Shown piece by piece: positions 9,270-17,426 of a stretch of 64,000 bases of DNA (positions are counted from its first letter, which is position 1; every line of letters begins with the position of its first letter). The stretch covers positions 4,216,001 to 4,280,000 of the forward strand of contig NZ_FOZL01000001.1 of NCBI RefSeq assembly GCF_900114625.1. Direction: 5' to 3'. A model generated the notes under the pieces. It worked only from the letters and a program-made list of their open reading frames with translations, did no database searches and was not told the DNA's origin. The position numbers and the translations under genes were made by a program. This stretch comes from Granulicella pectinivorans. GTDB taxonomy: Bacteria; Acidobacteriota; Terriglobia; Terriglobales; Acidobacteriaceae.

Positions 9270-9306
9270 GCGATCCCCCTTGCCAGAACCCAGCCAGGGG
9301 GATCGC
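9270..9306 (-). terminator. Hairpin downstream of the serine hydrolase remnant
   Basis: The arms GCGATCCCCCT and AGGGGGATCGC (11 bp, perfect) enclose a 15-base loop. On the minus strand the hairpin follows the remnant's stop codon (9311) directly, so it was probably that gene's terminator. Confidence 0.55.
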
Positions 9307-9310
9307 AGCT

Positions 9311-9815
9311 TAGGACTTCCCCGCCCGGTCGCTATATTCCCAATCGTAGGGCACACCTGTCTTGCCGAGAATGAAGCCCACCAAATCGGCGAAGCCTGCT
9401 TCCGAACGAACATCGTTCGAAAGGATCAGGACACATCGCTGAGTAGCCTCAAGACACACCATTGTGTTGGCGGTCTTGCCGTCGTGGCCGCCTTTGAAAA
9501 AGCCAGTCCCTGCGGGCCGTCAAAGACGATGACACCCAGGCCGGCATAGAGATCTTTACGTTGCTGGCTGGCTGGTGCGTCGGGAGAGAAGAGTGGGAAC
9601 TCGTTCGAGGTGGCAAGGTGCAACTGCGGCTTGGTCATCTCGGCGCGGGAAGCGGCACTCAAACCATCACCTCTCACAAGGGCAGCGGTAAACTTCGAGA
9701 GGTCGGAGATCGTCGTGTTCATAGAGCCTGCGACGCGCACTTTGCTGCACTTGTCGTGAGGCTCTGGCTGGCCTTGATCGTTCCATCCATCGGCATAGTT
9801 GTTGGTCTCACCGTT
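9311..9815 (-). pseudogene. Serine hydrolase (beta-lactamase family) C-terminal remnant, frameshifted
   Basis: Reading left from about 9815 the frame gives YADGW, KVRVAGSMNTTISDLSKF, SAASRAEMTKPQ and RKDLYAGLGVIVFDGPQG, the C-terminal half of a class C beta-lactamase-like hydrolase. Near 9507 a one-base loss in a G run throws it out of frame. The neighbouring frame continues with GTGFFKGGHDGKTANTMVCL and LILSNDVRSEAGF to a stop at 9311. The 5' half, including the catalytic SxxK, is missing. It abuts a protoglobin fragment on the same strand. Confidence 0.75.
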
Positions 9816-9831
9816 GCGGAAGAGCAGCCGC

Positions 9832-9972
9832 CAGCACCTCACCGGTAAGTCTCAAGAAATGCTCGTCATCTTCTGCCCAACCAACCGTGACCTTGTGCTC
9901 TTTCAACTCCTGCATAGTAACGGTCGAGACAGGAACTGTACTTGTGCCGTAGTTGTAGCCATCAATGCCCCC
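9832..9972 (-). pseudogene. Protoglobin N-terminal fragment
   Basis: The minus-strand frame reads GYNYGTSTVPVSTVTMQELK and then TVGWAEDDEHFLRLTGEVL, which resembles the first 45-50 residues of bacterial protoglobins (a YxYG start, then a helix ending in L-AGEVL). It has no start codon of its own in frame and ends abruptly where the serine hydrolase remnant begins. The heme-binding part is absent. The family call is from remembered consensus only. Confidence 0.5.
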
Positions 9973-10187
9973 GTCTTTGAGTTGCTGGCGACTGAAATCC
10001 CTGCGCCCAGCGCCATGACTAACAATCCTCCAAGGATGCCAATCGCCGCCGACGCAAAGAAGCTAACATGCTCGATCTCGTAAAGGAACGCATCCCCGAC
10101 CAAGAAGACCGCCGCTCCAGCCCACAGCAATAGACGGGAACATGCCTGGATTATCTTCTGAAGAGTTGGCTGTTTGATATCGGTCAT
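9903..10187 (-). CDS. Small membrane protein, possible immunity partner (3' end replaced)
   Basis: 94 residues from an ATG at 10187 that overlaps the stop of the preceding minus-strand frame (TGATG), so translation may be coupled. Two hydrophobic helices are visible (LLLWAGAAVFLVGDAFL and ASAAIGILGGLLVMALGAGI). The last 25 or so residues are encoded by the protoglobin fragment in another frame, so the original C-terminus seems lost. The pairing with a toxin-tip-like ORF suggests an immunity protein; this is inference only. Confidence 0.45.
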   Translation of the reverse strand: MTDIKQPTLQKIIQACSRLLLWAGAAVFLVGDAFLYEIEHVSFFASAAIGILGGLLVMALGAGISVASNSKTGALMATTTAQVQFLSRPLLCRS

Positions 10188-10627
10188 CAGAAATTAGCCC
10201 CGATAGCACACCCAGCATGCACGGTGAGTTGGCCAGCCATCGCTGCCGCCGAGACCGGAGCCAAAACCTCTTCCGCTACCACATGGATGCCGTTGGCAAT
10301 TTCGCCACCCATCACTCCAATTGCGGTGCCAGCCCAGTTCTTACCTGCGGCAGTCATCCCTTTGAAGATGGCAAACTTGGCTAGACCACCACCAACATCC
10401 TCCGCAATGCTGCCCTTCCATTCAGGACCGATGCCCGGAATCATAGATAACGGACTGAAGAAGTTGTAGAACTTACCGTCAGGCGTGCTGTTGATCTTGT
10501 CCAGACAAGCTTTGTTCTTTTGACTCCAAGTCGGCCCGTTATTTGGGGCATGAAGCCATAACCGGAGACCACAGATAGGACTTCCGTAACCGATTACGCG
10601 ATTCTTGCAGGTTTTGACGTGAGCCAA
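10187..10627 (-). CDS. Toxin-tip-like ORF without a credible start (orphan C-terminal module)
   Basis: This frame encodes ACLDKINSTPDGKFYNFFSP, then LSMIPGIGPE, a Gly/Ala-rich middle, and a C-terminus ending CAIGANF. I recall similar 'FYNFFSPLSMIPGIGP' segments in C-terminal tips of acidobacterial RHS-repeat proteins. No ATG or GTG with a ribosome site lies upstream; the nominal start is a TTG inside the end of the neighbouring membrane gene. That is what a displaced tip module would look like. The stop overlaps the ATG of the membrane gene at 10187. Function is unproven. Confidence 0.4.
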   Translation of the reverse strand: MAHVKTCKNRVIGYGSPICGLRLWLHAPNNGPTWSQKNKACLDKINSTPDGKFYNFFSPLSMIPGIGPEWKGSIAEDVGGGLAKFAIFKGMTAAGKNWAGTAIGVMGGEIANGIHVVAEEVLAPVSAAAMAGQLTVHAGCAIGANF

Positions 10628-10962
10628 AAGTAAGCATAGTCAACACAGTAGTCCGCCAGAGCAGTCGGCACAAACAGACCTCCTAAGAGATGGACTTGAC
10701 GTAGAGGGTTCGCCACCACAATTAAGACGTGGAGCGCCACTAGTATTGCTGTGGATGGTCCTATTATTCTGATGATCCGCTTTTCCCCGCAAGCATATAA
10801 AGCATTGAGTAGTGCGGTACAAAATGCCCACACCAAGGTTCCGCGAGACAAATCGCCTGATATAGCAAAAGGAACGAACAACGGCAATCCAAGCGCAATA
10901 AAGACTAGTGCTTGTACTGCATATGGGAGCTTGTCGAAATGACTGCGATCAAGGGTTATCAT
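10594..10962 (-). CDS. Four-helix membrane protein, possible immunity partner
   Basis: 122 residues from the ATG at 10962, with AGGAGC five bases upstream (a TTG at 10977 is not needed). Hydrophobic segments: AVQALVFIALGLPLFVPFAI, a second around residue 45 (LVWAFCTALLNALYA), IGPSTAILVALHVLIVVA, and LLGGLFVPTALADYCVDYAY. No family is recognised. If the frameshift in the preceding gene is repaired, that gene's stop codon overlaps this ATG (ATGA), the classic mark of coupled translation. The context fits an immunity protein for the upstream tip-like protein, which is an inference. Confidence 0.6.
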   Translation of the reverse strand: MITLDRSHFDKLPYAVQALVFIALGLPLFVPFAISGDLSRGTLVWAFCTALLNALYACGEKRIIRIIGPSTAILVALHVLIVVANPLRQVHLLGGLFVPTALADYCVDYAYFWLTSKPARIA

Positions 10963-11050
10963 GGCGTGCTCCTGCAAGTGGAATAGGCGGAATATGCCGA
11001 AGAAACGTCCAGCACTGTAGAAGCAACAGCTCCAAAAATTCCTATACGAC

Positions 11051-11878
11051 CTAAACCCTTGGCAAATGCTCCCCCTCTCGAATAAATGCGCCCACCTCTA
11101 GACCATGAGTCACGATACCGGTCGCACCAACCGTTTGACTTGCCAAACCTACCCCAACTCCTGTCCAGTCAGTATGTTGGATTGAATTCGCAGTAGCTAA
11201 CACGCTCGCCGCTTGCCCTACAGCCAAGGCGGTAAGAGAAGCGGGGTTCGCAATCGCGACGCCGATGGCAACATCTCCAACCAGATCCAGAGCGAGAGCT
11301 GTACCTCTACCGTCAGAAAACGCTTCGCCTAAACAATTTTTTGGTTTGGTATTACTTGGGGCGGGTGTACTGACACCGCCACAGATACCAATGCCCGATC
11401 CACACGGAATATTGAAGTTCATTGATGCATAATTCATAGCAATCGATGACATTCCATCTCGGTCGAGTCCAGGACCCGCATCAGCGACTGCCCATGCGCC
11501 GCTGCTGACGCCTGTCGACCCGCCATTATACGAAAGCCCCGCGAGATAGGTACTTCCGCTATTGAGCTGAGTTGTTCCGGGTATACCGCCTTGCGCTGCG
11601 GCAACGCCCGGAATTCCCCCATGGGGAGGGCCGTATCCTCCGCCCCCACCAAATAGGTCACCGAACCAATTGCCGATGTCGTCGAACCAAGTGCTGGGGT
11701 CGTACCAACTTCCGTCATCATCATCATCGCCACCATTATAAGAGAGAGATCCATCATCCTGGATGTAGTAAAAGTCGAGGCCGTTTTCAGCGTGCCATTC
11801 GGGGAATGGGGTTCGGATTTGCTGACGCGATAAAAGCGCGTCTGGCAATTCGTCGAAACGAGGCCGTAAGGTATCCAT
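11051..11878 (-). CDS. Gly-rich toxin-tip-like protein with a homopolymer frameshift
   Basis: 275 residues from an ATG at 11878 (no strong ribosome site). The N-terminus contains GLDFYYIQDDGSLSYNGG, a run of Asp and then Gly, followed by Ser/Gly-rich sequence and a small-residue, glycine-zipper-like helical C-terminus (LVGDVAIGVAIANPASLTAL). The frame ends GEHLPRV at 11051. One extra base in the run of five C at 11071-11075 would instead continue as GAFAKGLGRIGIFGAVASTV and VLDVSSAYSAYSTC to a stop at 10959, overlapping the next ATG. So this is probably a frameshifted gene about 305 codons long, or a phase-variable one. It resembles the C-terminal parts of RHS-type polymorphic toxins in layout. 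Confidence 0.55.
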   Translation of the reverse strand: MDTLRPRFDELPDALLSRQQIRTPFPEWHAENGLDFYYIQDDGSLSYNGGDDDDDGSWYDPSTWFDDIGNWFGDLFGGGGGYGPPHGGIPGVAAAQGGIPGTTQLNSGSTYLAGLSYNGGSTGVSSGAWAVADAGPGLDRDGMSSIAMNYASMNFNIPCGSGIGICGGVSTPAPSNTKPKNCLGEAFSDGRGTALALDLVGDVAIGVAIANPASLTALAVGQAASVLATANSIQHTDWTGVGVGLASQTVGATGIVTHGLEVGAFIREGEHLPRV

Positions 11879-11898
11879 AAACGTTGTGCAAGGAATTC

Positions 11899-12798
11899 TC
11901 AGAATGCATTTCCTGGAAGGGCTTCCGAAGCATTCCGCATGTCGAATGAGGTTACCTTCCGCCGAACATCGTCGCGAAACTGCTGTTCGGACCAATGAGG
12001 TATTCGGAGCTTGATAGTCATGCGAACCAACTCAGCGAGTGACTCTGCTCGGGTCTTCCGCATGATCTGACTGCGGTGAATTTGTAACGTGACTTCAGAG
12101 ATGCCCAGGACAAATGCGGCCTGTTTGTTAAGAAGACCTCCCACGACGAGGGGCAGCACCTCGCGCTCTCGGGGAGTCAACAAAGAGAAACGCTCTCGTA
12201 GTTCCGCATTCTCGGCTCGCCTGCGGCGTTGCTTGCGGTCGTGGATAAGCGCTTCCTGGACTGCGGCAACCAGCGCTTCGAGATCGACAGGTTTAATGAG
12301 GAATTCGATTGCACCGTCTTTCATCGCCCTAACGGTGGATGCGATGTCCTTGTGGTCGCTGATGAAGATAACTGGTGGATTTCCTTTCGGAGCGAGGCGG
12401 CGCTGCAACTCAAAGCCGCTCATGTCGGGCAGGTGGGTGTTAAGGACCAGACAGGCGGCCGATTCCTGACCAACGAAGTTAAGGTAATCGGAGCCGGACG
12501 TGAAGGCGGCGACCTTTGTACCAAGGGCCGCAAAGTATGTGGCAATCTTCACCCTGATTTGCGGATCTTCATCGATGAGATAAATGACGTCGCAGGGCGC
12601 TTCATGGCGCCGAGAATCAAACGCAAAAGAGTGGGAACGATTACGATAGTCGCCGGATTCGATTCTTATATCAGAGTTGCGTTCGAGGATTTGCATGGGA
12701 GACCGGCCTTTCGAACGAATAGGGAAACCAGCGCTCAGTTGCTGTTGAAGCAAGTATCCCCATCGCTGGCTTGAGGTGTAATCCCCGTTCGGGCTCAA
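11899..12798 (-). CDS. FixJ-like response regulator with Asn at the phosphorylation site
   Basis: 299 residues from a TTG at 12798 preceded by AAAAGGAG; an ATG at 12696 is an alternative but has no ribosome site. A receiver domain (about residues 70-190) contains the acidic pair in YLIDEDP, the switch Ser (VIFISDHKD) and the Lys (EFLIKPVD). The phosphoacceptor position is Asn120 in LVLNTHLPDMSG, where the family has Asp. A LuxR-type helix-turn-helix follows (LTPREREVLPLVVGGLLNKQ). It may therefore work without phosphorylation. No kinase is adjacent on this strand; the kinase and regulator at 13412-17127 are a separate pair. Confidence 0.85.
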   Translation of the reverse strand: MSPNGDYTSSQRWGYLLQQQLSAGFPIRSKGRSPMQILERNSDIRIESGDYRNRSHSFAFDSRRHEAPCDVIYLIDEDPQIRVKIATYFAALGTKVAAFTSGSDYLNFVGQESAACLVLNTHLPDMSGFELQRRLAPKGNPPVIFISDHKDIASTVRAMKDGAIEFLIKPVDLEALVAAVQEALIHDRKQRRRRAENAELRERFSLLTPREREVLPLVVGGLLNKQAAFVLGISEVTLQIHRSQIMRKTRAESLAELVRMTIKLRIPHWSEQQFRDDVRRKVTSFDMRNASEALPGNAF

Positions 12799-12910
12799 TT
12801 TCGATACTCCTTTTGGATAGAGTCTGCGTGGAAGCGGCGTCCAAAGACATCTCGGAGAAGGCAGTTTTCGTCGGCGACCATCGCTTCCCGCAGTATGGCT
12901 GACGCCAGAT

Positions 12911-13264
12911 CTATCTACGTCGTGGAAAATTCAAAAGCTTGCGGCCAAAGATACGGGCGTCGACGGAATACGCCCCCGGCCCCAGGATGGCTAAGATGCC
13001 ACCGTTTACTATTGCTATCTCCAAGGGGAACTGATCCGTTCCCCCCGTGAACAGTAATACGTATATCTGAACGAGGCAGCCCATCCCAGAACAATAGGGT
13101 GTAAACAGGCCGACACACAGGAAGATCGCAAGAATCGCTGATCCTAAACGAATCCCGAACCACGACATCTGAGCCCCGTGTGCGGTTCCACCCGCAACCA
13201 ACGTCGCGGCAACTGAAATTCGCAGAATGAAGAGCGCAGCGCCTGCAGTTCCCGTGGGGAACAT
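12911..13264 (-). CDS. DoxX-family membrane protein
   Basis: 117 residues from an ATG at 13264, chosen because membrane helices begin soon after it. Upstream sequence in the same frame overlaps the leader of the divergent kinase gene. Four hydrophobic stretches are seen (AGAALFILRISVAATLVAGG, GIRLGSAILAIFLCVGL, LVQIYVLLFTGG, VNGGILAILGPGAYSVDARI), ending in FGRK, as in DoxX/DoxD proteins. The role is unclear. It is divergent from the Reg_prop kinase. Confidence 0.7.
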   Translation of the reverse strand: MFPTGTAGAALFILRISVAATLVAGGTAHGAQMSWFGIRLGSAILAIFLCVGLFTPYCSGMGCLVQIYVLLFTGGTDQFPLEIAIVNGGILAILGPGAYSVDARIFGRKLLNFPRRR

Positions 13265-13411
13265 GGAAAACAGTCTTTGCACATCTGGATGGTATCGATC
13301 CGGAGAATATGGAGCAATCTCGAAAGAAGGGTCACGCAAACATCCTTTAGGAGGCTCCGAATGGCCACAGGTGGCGTATTCTCTGTTCACATCGGTCTTG
13401 CGGGAGTTAAG

Positions 13412-16400
13412 ATGCGCTGCGAGTCTCACAGGCGAGAAAAGCGTTTACAGGCGATGTGCTGCGGGCTGGCAGCAGGACTTGCGTGTGCTTGCATTGGCCC
13501 TAGCGCTGTTGGCTTGGAACCAAGCCATAGACTCACCCAATATGGGCATATGGTTTGGAGGATCCAAGACGGCGTATTCAGCGGTGCTCCCAGCGCATTT
13601 GCGCAGACTGCGGACGGTTATATCTGGATAGGTACGCAATCAGGACTACTACGATTCGATGGCGTCAACTTCACTCCGTTCCGTCCATCACCCAAAGAAA
13701 GACTTCGCTCGCCGAATATCAGCTCGCTTCTGGCTGCAAGGGACGGCAGTCTATGGATTGGAACCTCGGCCTATCTGGCCCACTTCAAAGACGGGGACCT
13801 GACTAACTATCTGGACGTGATAGGCGAGGTGAGTCAGATTAGCGAGAGTCGCAAAGGCGACATATGGTTTTCACGTCGAAAGACGCCTGATGGTGCCGGG
13901 GCTCTTTGCAGAGTCGCGGGGGCAAGAATCGCCTGCTACGGTAACGTCGAGGGTATCCCGTATAAATTAGCGGGGCCTTTACTTGAAGGCGATGAGGACG
14001 ATTGGTGGATAGCAGCTGCAAGCGAAGTCGCCCATTGGAATAGAGGATCGTCTACGATTTACGCACCTGCTGGCTTGAAAGCCAACCATCAGCTGGATGG
14101 ATTTACCGCGCTTGCCAAGAATGCAGATGGCTCTGTGTGGGCCGGGATGGAGTTTTCTGGTAAAGGACTTGGTCTCCAGCGCTTCTCGGGAGGTAAGTGG
14201 AACCCGATATTGATTTCTGGATTTGACAGCAGCAGCCTCGCGGTGACTGCTCTGCTATTCGATCGGGATCATTCTCTTTGGATCGGCACGAAAGATAAAG
14301 GGATATACAGACTTAACGGTGCTTCCCTCGATCATTTTGGTTCATCGGATGGTCTATCGAGCGACACCGTGCATAGTCTTTTCGAAGATCAGGAGGGAAA
14401 TATTTGGATTGCCACCTCCAAGGGGATCGATAAATTTCGAGACTTTAAAGTTGTTACTTATTCAAAGGCTGAAGGGTTGAGGGCAGATCAGGTAGATGCG
14501 GTTCTCGCGTCGGGTGACGGTACGATCTGGATGTCAGATGGGACACTTGAGTCCATTCGAGGAAGGACAGTCACGTCGATGGGCCCACGTGATGGACTTC
14601 CAGGACGCGACGTCACCTCACTCCTCGAAGACCGGTTTGGGAAGCTTTGGATTGGGGTCGATGACAAACTCTTCGTGCGTGAAGAAGGTAAATTTCAACA
14701 GATCACGGACACCAACGGTGGCCCAGTAGGGGCAGTCGAAAAGCTTGCCAATGGGCTGAACGGAACGGTATGGGCAAGATCAGTAAAACTTCCACATAGA
14801 CTTCTCCACATCGTCAATGGCAAAGTCATAGAAGAGGTGGAAGCCCCAGATGGAATGCGCCAAAGAGCATTCGCCCCCGAACCCGATGGGGAACTACTTG
14901 TGGGCCTTGAGAGCGGTGACCTTGCGGAGTATCAGGCGCGTCAATGGAAGGTGATACCTCTGCACCGGATCAAAGCCACTTGGCACGTTGTCCAATTCGC
15001 AACAGCTGCTGATGGGGGAATTTTAGGTGCGACCTCCTCCGGAGTGCTTGGCTGGAAACGGGGGCGCGCTCAAGATCTCAATGCGGATAACGATCTCCCG
15101 TGCAACCGGGTATATTCTCTTATCTTTGACAGTCAAAAAACACTTTGGCTCTATGCGTCATGCGGACTCTTGTCGATTTCAGATAGTGAATTGGCTCGCT
15201 GGTGGCAGGATCCGAAGGCGAAGCTTAAGTATCGTATCTTCAATGTCCTTGATGGGGCTCAACCCGCGCCACCGTCCTATCAGCCGCAAACATCGATGTC
15301 ACCTGACGGGAAACTATGGTTCGCCAATGGTTCTGTGCTGCAACAAATTGATCCCCTCCATCTCCCAGCAAACAACATATTGCCGCCCGTGCATATCGAG
15401 GAGATCGTCGCGGATACGAGGGAATACCCTCTCCAAAACAACTTAGCATTGCCAGCTTTGACGCGCGAACTGCAAATCAACTACACGGCGCTCAGCTTCG
15501 CCATTCCTCAGCGGGTGCAGTTTCGTTACAAACTTGATGGGCTGGAGAACGAATGGCAAAATGTGGGGACTCGGCGCCAGGCTTTCTTCACCAATCTGCG
15601 GCCAGGTACTTACCGGTTTCATGTCATCGCCTGCAATGATGATGGCCTATGGAACAGCGTTGGCGATACGATTGGCTTCACGATCGCTCCTGCTTACTAT
15701 CAGACACGGTGGTTCGCATTGATGTGTGTAGCAGCATCTGGAGCGATCTTGTGGGCGTTATATCTAATGCGTCTCAAGCAAGCCACCTATCAACTTCAGG
15801 AACGGCTGAACGCGCGCATGGAAGAGCGAGAACGAATTGCTCGGGAACTTCATGACACTCTTCTGCAGGGATTCCAAGGCTTGATGCTCCGCTTCCAAGC
15901 CGTGGTGAAGATGCTGCCGATTGAAGCAGTTGCTCGGCAGACCATGGAGCAGGTGCTAGATAGAGCCGACGAGGTCCTTCTCGAAGGACGACAAAGCGTC
16001 AGGGACTTGAGGGAGGAAGGGACATCCGCGACAGAGATGTGTGAGGCTTTGCGACAGTGTGGAGAAGAATTGGCTCAGAATCATACCGCCAGTTTTAGCC
16101 TCATGATCGTGGGGGAACCGAAGGCTATGGCAACTGTGGTGTTCAATGAATCGTACCGGATCGCACGGGAGGCCCTAGTCAATGCTTTCCAGCACTCTCA
16201 AGGGCGGAACGTGGAGGTCGAAGTGACATATCTGGTATCACGAGTCTCCATACGAGTTCGGGACGACGGTATAGGCATCGACGCTGACATTTTGACCAAA
16301 GGGCGTAAGGGCCACTGGGGACTATCCGGGATGCGCGAAAGAGCGCAGAAGATTGCCGCCAGACTTGATATTTGGAGTCAGGCTGGTTCTGGCACCGAAA

Positions 16401-16507
16401 TCGAGCTCACAATTCCATCTACGGTCGCTTATCCCCACGACAAGAGACGGTCCCTGCGGCAACGTCTCTACGACATGTTCATTCGATTTCAAAGGAGCCG
16501 ATCATGA
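13412..16507 (+). CDS. Reg_prop/Y_Y_Y sensor histidine kinase
   Basis: 1031 residues from the ATG at 13412, with GGGAG five bases upstream; a frame open further left lacks a site and covers the divergent promoter. It has an N-terminal export signal, then about 14 blades of beta-propeller repeats with the signature (D)GxIWIGT (residues about 40-680). A Y_Y_Y Ig-like domain follows (about 690-760), one membrane helix, and a HisKA_3 dimerisation helix with His814 in ARELHDTLLQGF. The end is a HATPase domain (EALVNAFQHSQ, DDGIGID, GLSGMRERA). It is a NarL-type kinase whose large periplasmic propeller is expected to bind a carbohydrate-type ligand. The stop overlaps the regulator's ATG by four bases. 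Confidence 0.95.
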   Translation: MRCESHRREKRLQAMCCGLAAGLACACIGPSAVGLEPSHRLTQYGHMVWRIQDGVFSGAPSAFAQTADGYIWIGTQSGLLRFDGVNFTPFRPSPKERLRSPNISSLLAARDGSLWIGTSAYLAHFKDGDLTNYLDVIGEVSQISESRKGDIWFSRRKTPDGAGALCRVAGARIACYGNVEGIPYKLAGPLLEGDEDDWWIAAASEVAHWNRGSSTIYAPAGLKANHQLDGFTALAKNADGSVWAGMEFSGKGLGLQRFSGGKWNPILISGFDSSSLAVTALLFDRDHSLWIGTKDKGIYRLNGASLDHFGSSDGLSSDTVHSLFEDQEGNIWIATSKGIDKFRDFKVVTYSKAEGLRADQVDAVLASGDGTIWMSDGTLESIRGRTVTSMGPRDGLPGRDVTSLLEDRFGKLWIGVDDKLFVREEGKFQQITDTNGGPVGAVEKLANGLNGTVWARSVKLPHRLLHIVNGKVIEEVEAPDGMRQRAFAPEPDGELLVGLESGDLAEYQARQWKVIPLHRIKATWHVVQFATAADGGILGATSSGVLGWKRGRAQDLNADNDLPCNRVYSLIFDSQKTLWLYASCGLLSISDSELARWWQDPKAKLKYRIFNVLDGAQPAPPSYQPQTSMSPDGKLWFANGSVLQQIDPLHLPANNILPPVHIEEIVADTREYPLQNNLALPALTRELQINYTALSFAIPQRVQFRYKLDGLENEWQNVGTRRQAFFTNLRPGTYRFHVIACNDDGLWNSVGDTIGFTIAPAYYQTRWFALMCVAASGAILWALYLMRLKQATYQLQERLNARMEERERIARELHDTLLQGFQGLMLRFQAVVKMLPIEAVARQTMEQVLDRADEVLLEGRQSVRDLREEGTSATEMCEALRQCGEELAQNHTASFSLMIVGEPKAMATVVFNESYRIAREALVNAFQHSQGRNVEVEVTYLVSRVSIRVRDDGIGIDADILTKGRKGHWGLSGMRERAQKIAARLDIWSQAGSGTEIELTIPSTVAYPHDKRRSLRQRLYDMFIRFQRSRS

Positions 16508-17127
16508 CGAAAAAGATCAGAGTCTTGACCGTAGACGATCACCCTTTATTGCGTGAGGGGATAGCAGCGGTACTGGAAGGTGAGGATGATTTCGAGTTGG
16601 TGGCCGAAGCGACCAGTGGCCAGGAGGCCGTCGACTATTTCCGGATCCATTGTCCCGATGTAACCCTCATGGATCTGCAGATGCCCGGTATGAACGGTAT
16701 TGATGCAATGTTGACAATCAGAAGGGAATTTTCAAACGCCCGTTTCATTGTTCTGACGACGTATCAGGGAGATGTTCAAGCCTTACGTGCATTGAAAGCG
16801 GGTGCTGCAGGCTATCTTCTCAAGAGCATGATGCGGAAGGAACTGCTCGACACGATCCGGATCGTCCATTCCGGCAGACGACGTATTCCGCCTGAAATCG
16901 CGGCAGAACTCGCCGACCACGTCACTGATGATGCGCTCAGTGATAGAGAAGTGGATGTCTTAAGGCGTGTGGCGACAGGCAATTCCAACAAGATCATTGC
17001 GTCCCAACTGAACGTGTCCGAAGCCACCGTGAAGGGACACATGAAGAGTATTCTCTCGAAACTCGGCGCGAACGATCGAACGCACGCTGTCACAATCGCA
17101 ATGAAGCGTGGGTTTCTTGATTGCTAG
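16504..17127 (+). CDS. NarL/LuxR-type response regulator, partner of the Reg_prop kinase
   Basis: 207 residues. The receiver has the acidic pair VDDHP, phosphoacceptor Asp57 (LMDLQMPGMNG), the switch Thr (IVLTTYQ) and Lys in GYLLKS. A LuxR helix-turn-helix completes it (LSDREVDVLRRVATGNSNKI, then EATVKGHMKSILSKLGA). AGGAG precedes the ATG, which overlaps the kinase stop (ATGA). It is the cognate regulator of the kinase. Confidence 0.95.
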   Translation: MTKKIRVLTVDDHPLLREGIAAVLEGEDDFELVAEATSGQEAVDYFRIHCPDVTLMDLQMPGMNGIDAMLTIRREFSNARFIVLTTYQGDVQALRALKAGAAGYLLKSMMRKELLDTIRIVHSGRRRIPPEIAAELADHVTDDALSDREVDVLRRVATGNSNKIIASQLNVSEATVKGHMKSILSKLGANDRTHAVTIAMKRGFLDC

Positions 17128-17426
17128 CCACGCGAAGCACAAGGGAAAACGCCTTCGGATCACGCCTAGACTGAACGTATATCCGAGGCAATCAGGACGG
17201 ATAGCAATACAATCAGGACGATTCAGAGAGCACCGAGCCAGTTGTACCGAACACAGATGAGTGTGGCCGAGTGGTCGATATCCCACACAAAAGCAAGTGT
17301 GGAAGGACTTTCGATACCAACCGTTCCAACCGACTTGATACGAGCGTAGTCGGACCCCGGCATTCCATCCTCTTCGTTTGTGAAGCTAGAGAACTGCTCC
17401 AGGCGCCCGTAGGATCTCTCAGACAG

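Noticed and set aside
9081..9330. Left attachment site for an island at tRNA-Asn
   Set aside because: I looked for a repeat of the tRNA 3' end here and found only chance matches of six or seven bases.
13277..13411. Longer N-terminus for the Reg_prop kinase
   Set aside because: No ribosome site, and it would cover the divergent DoxX promoter; the ATG at 13412 has GGGAG.
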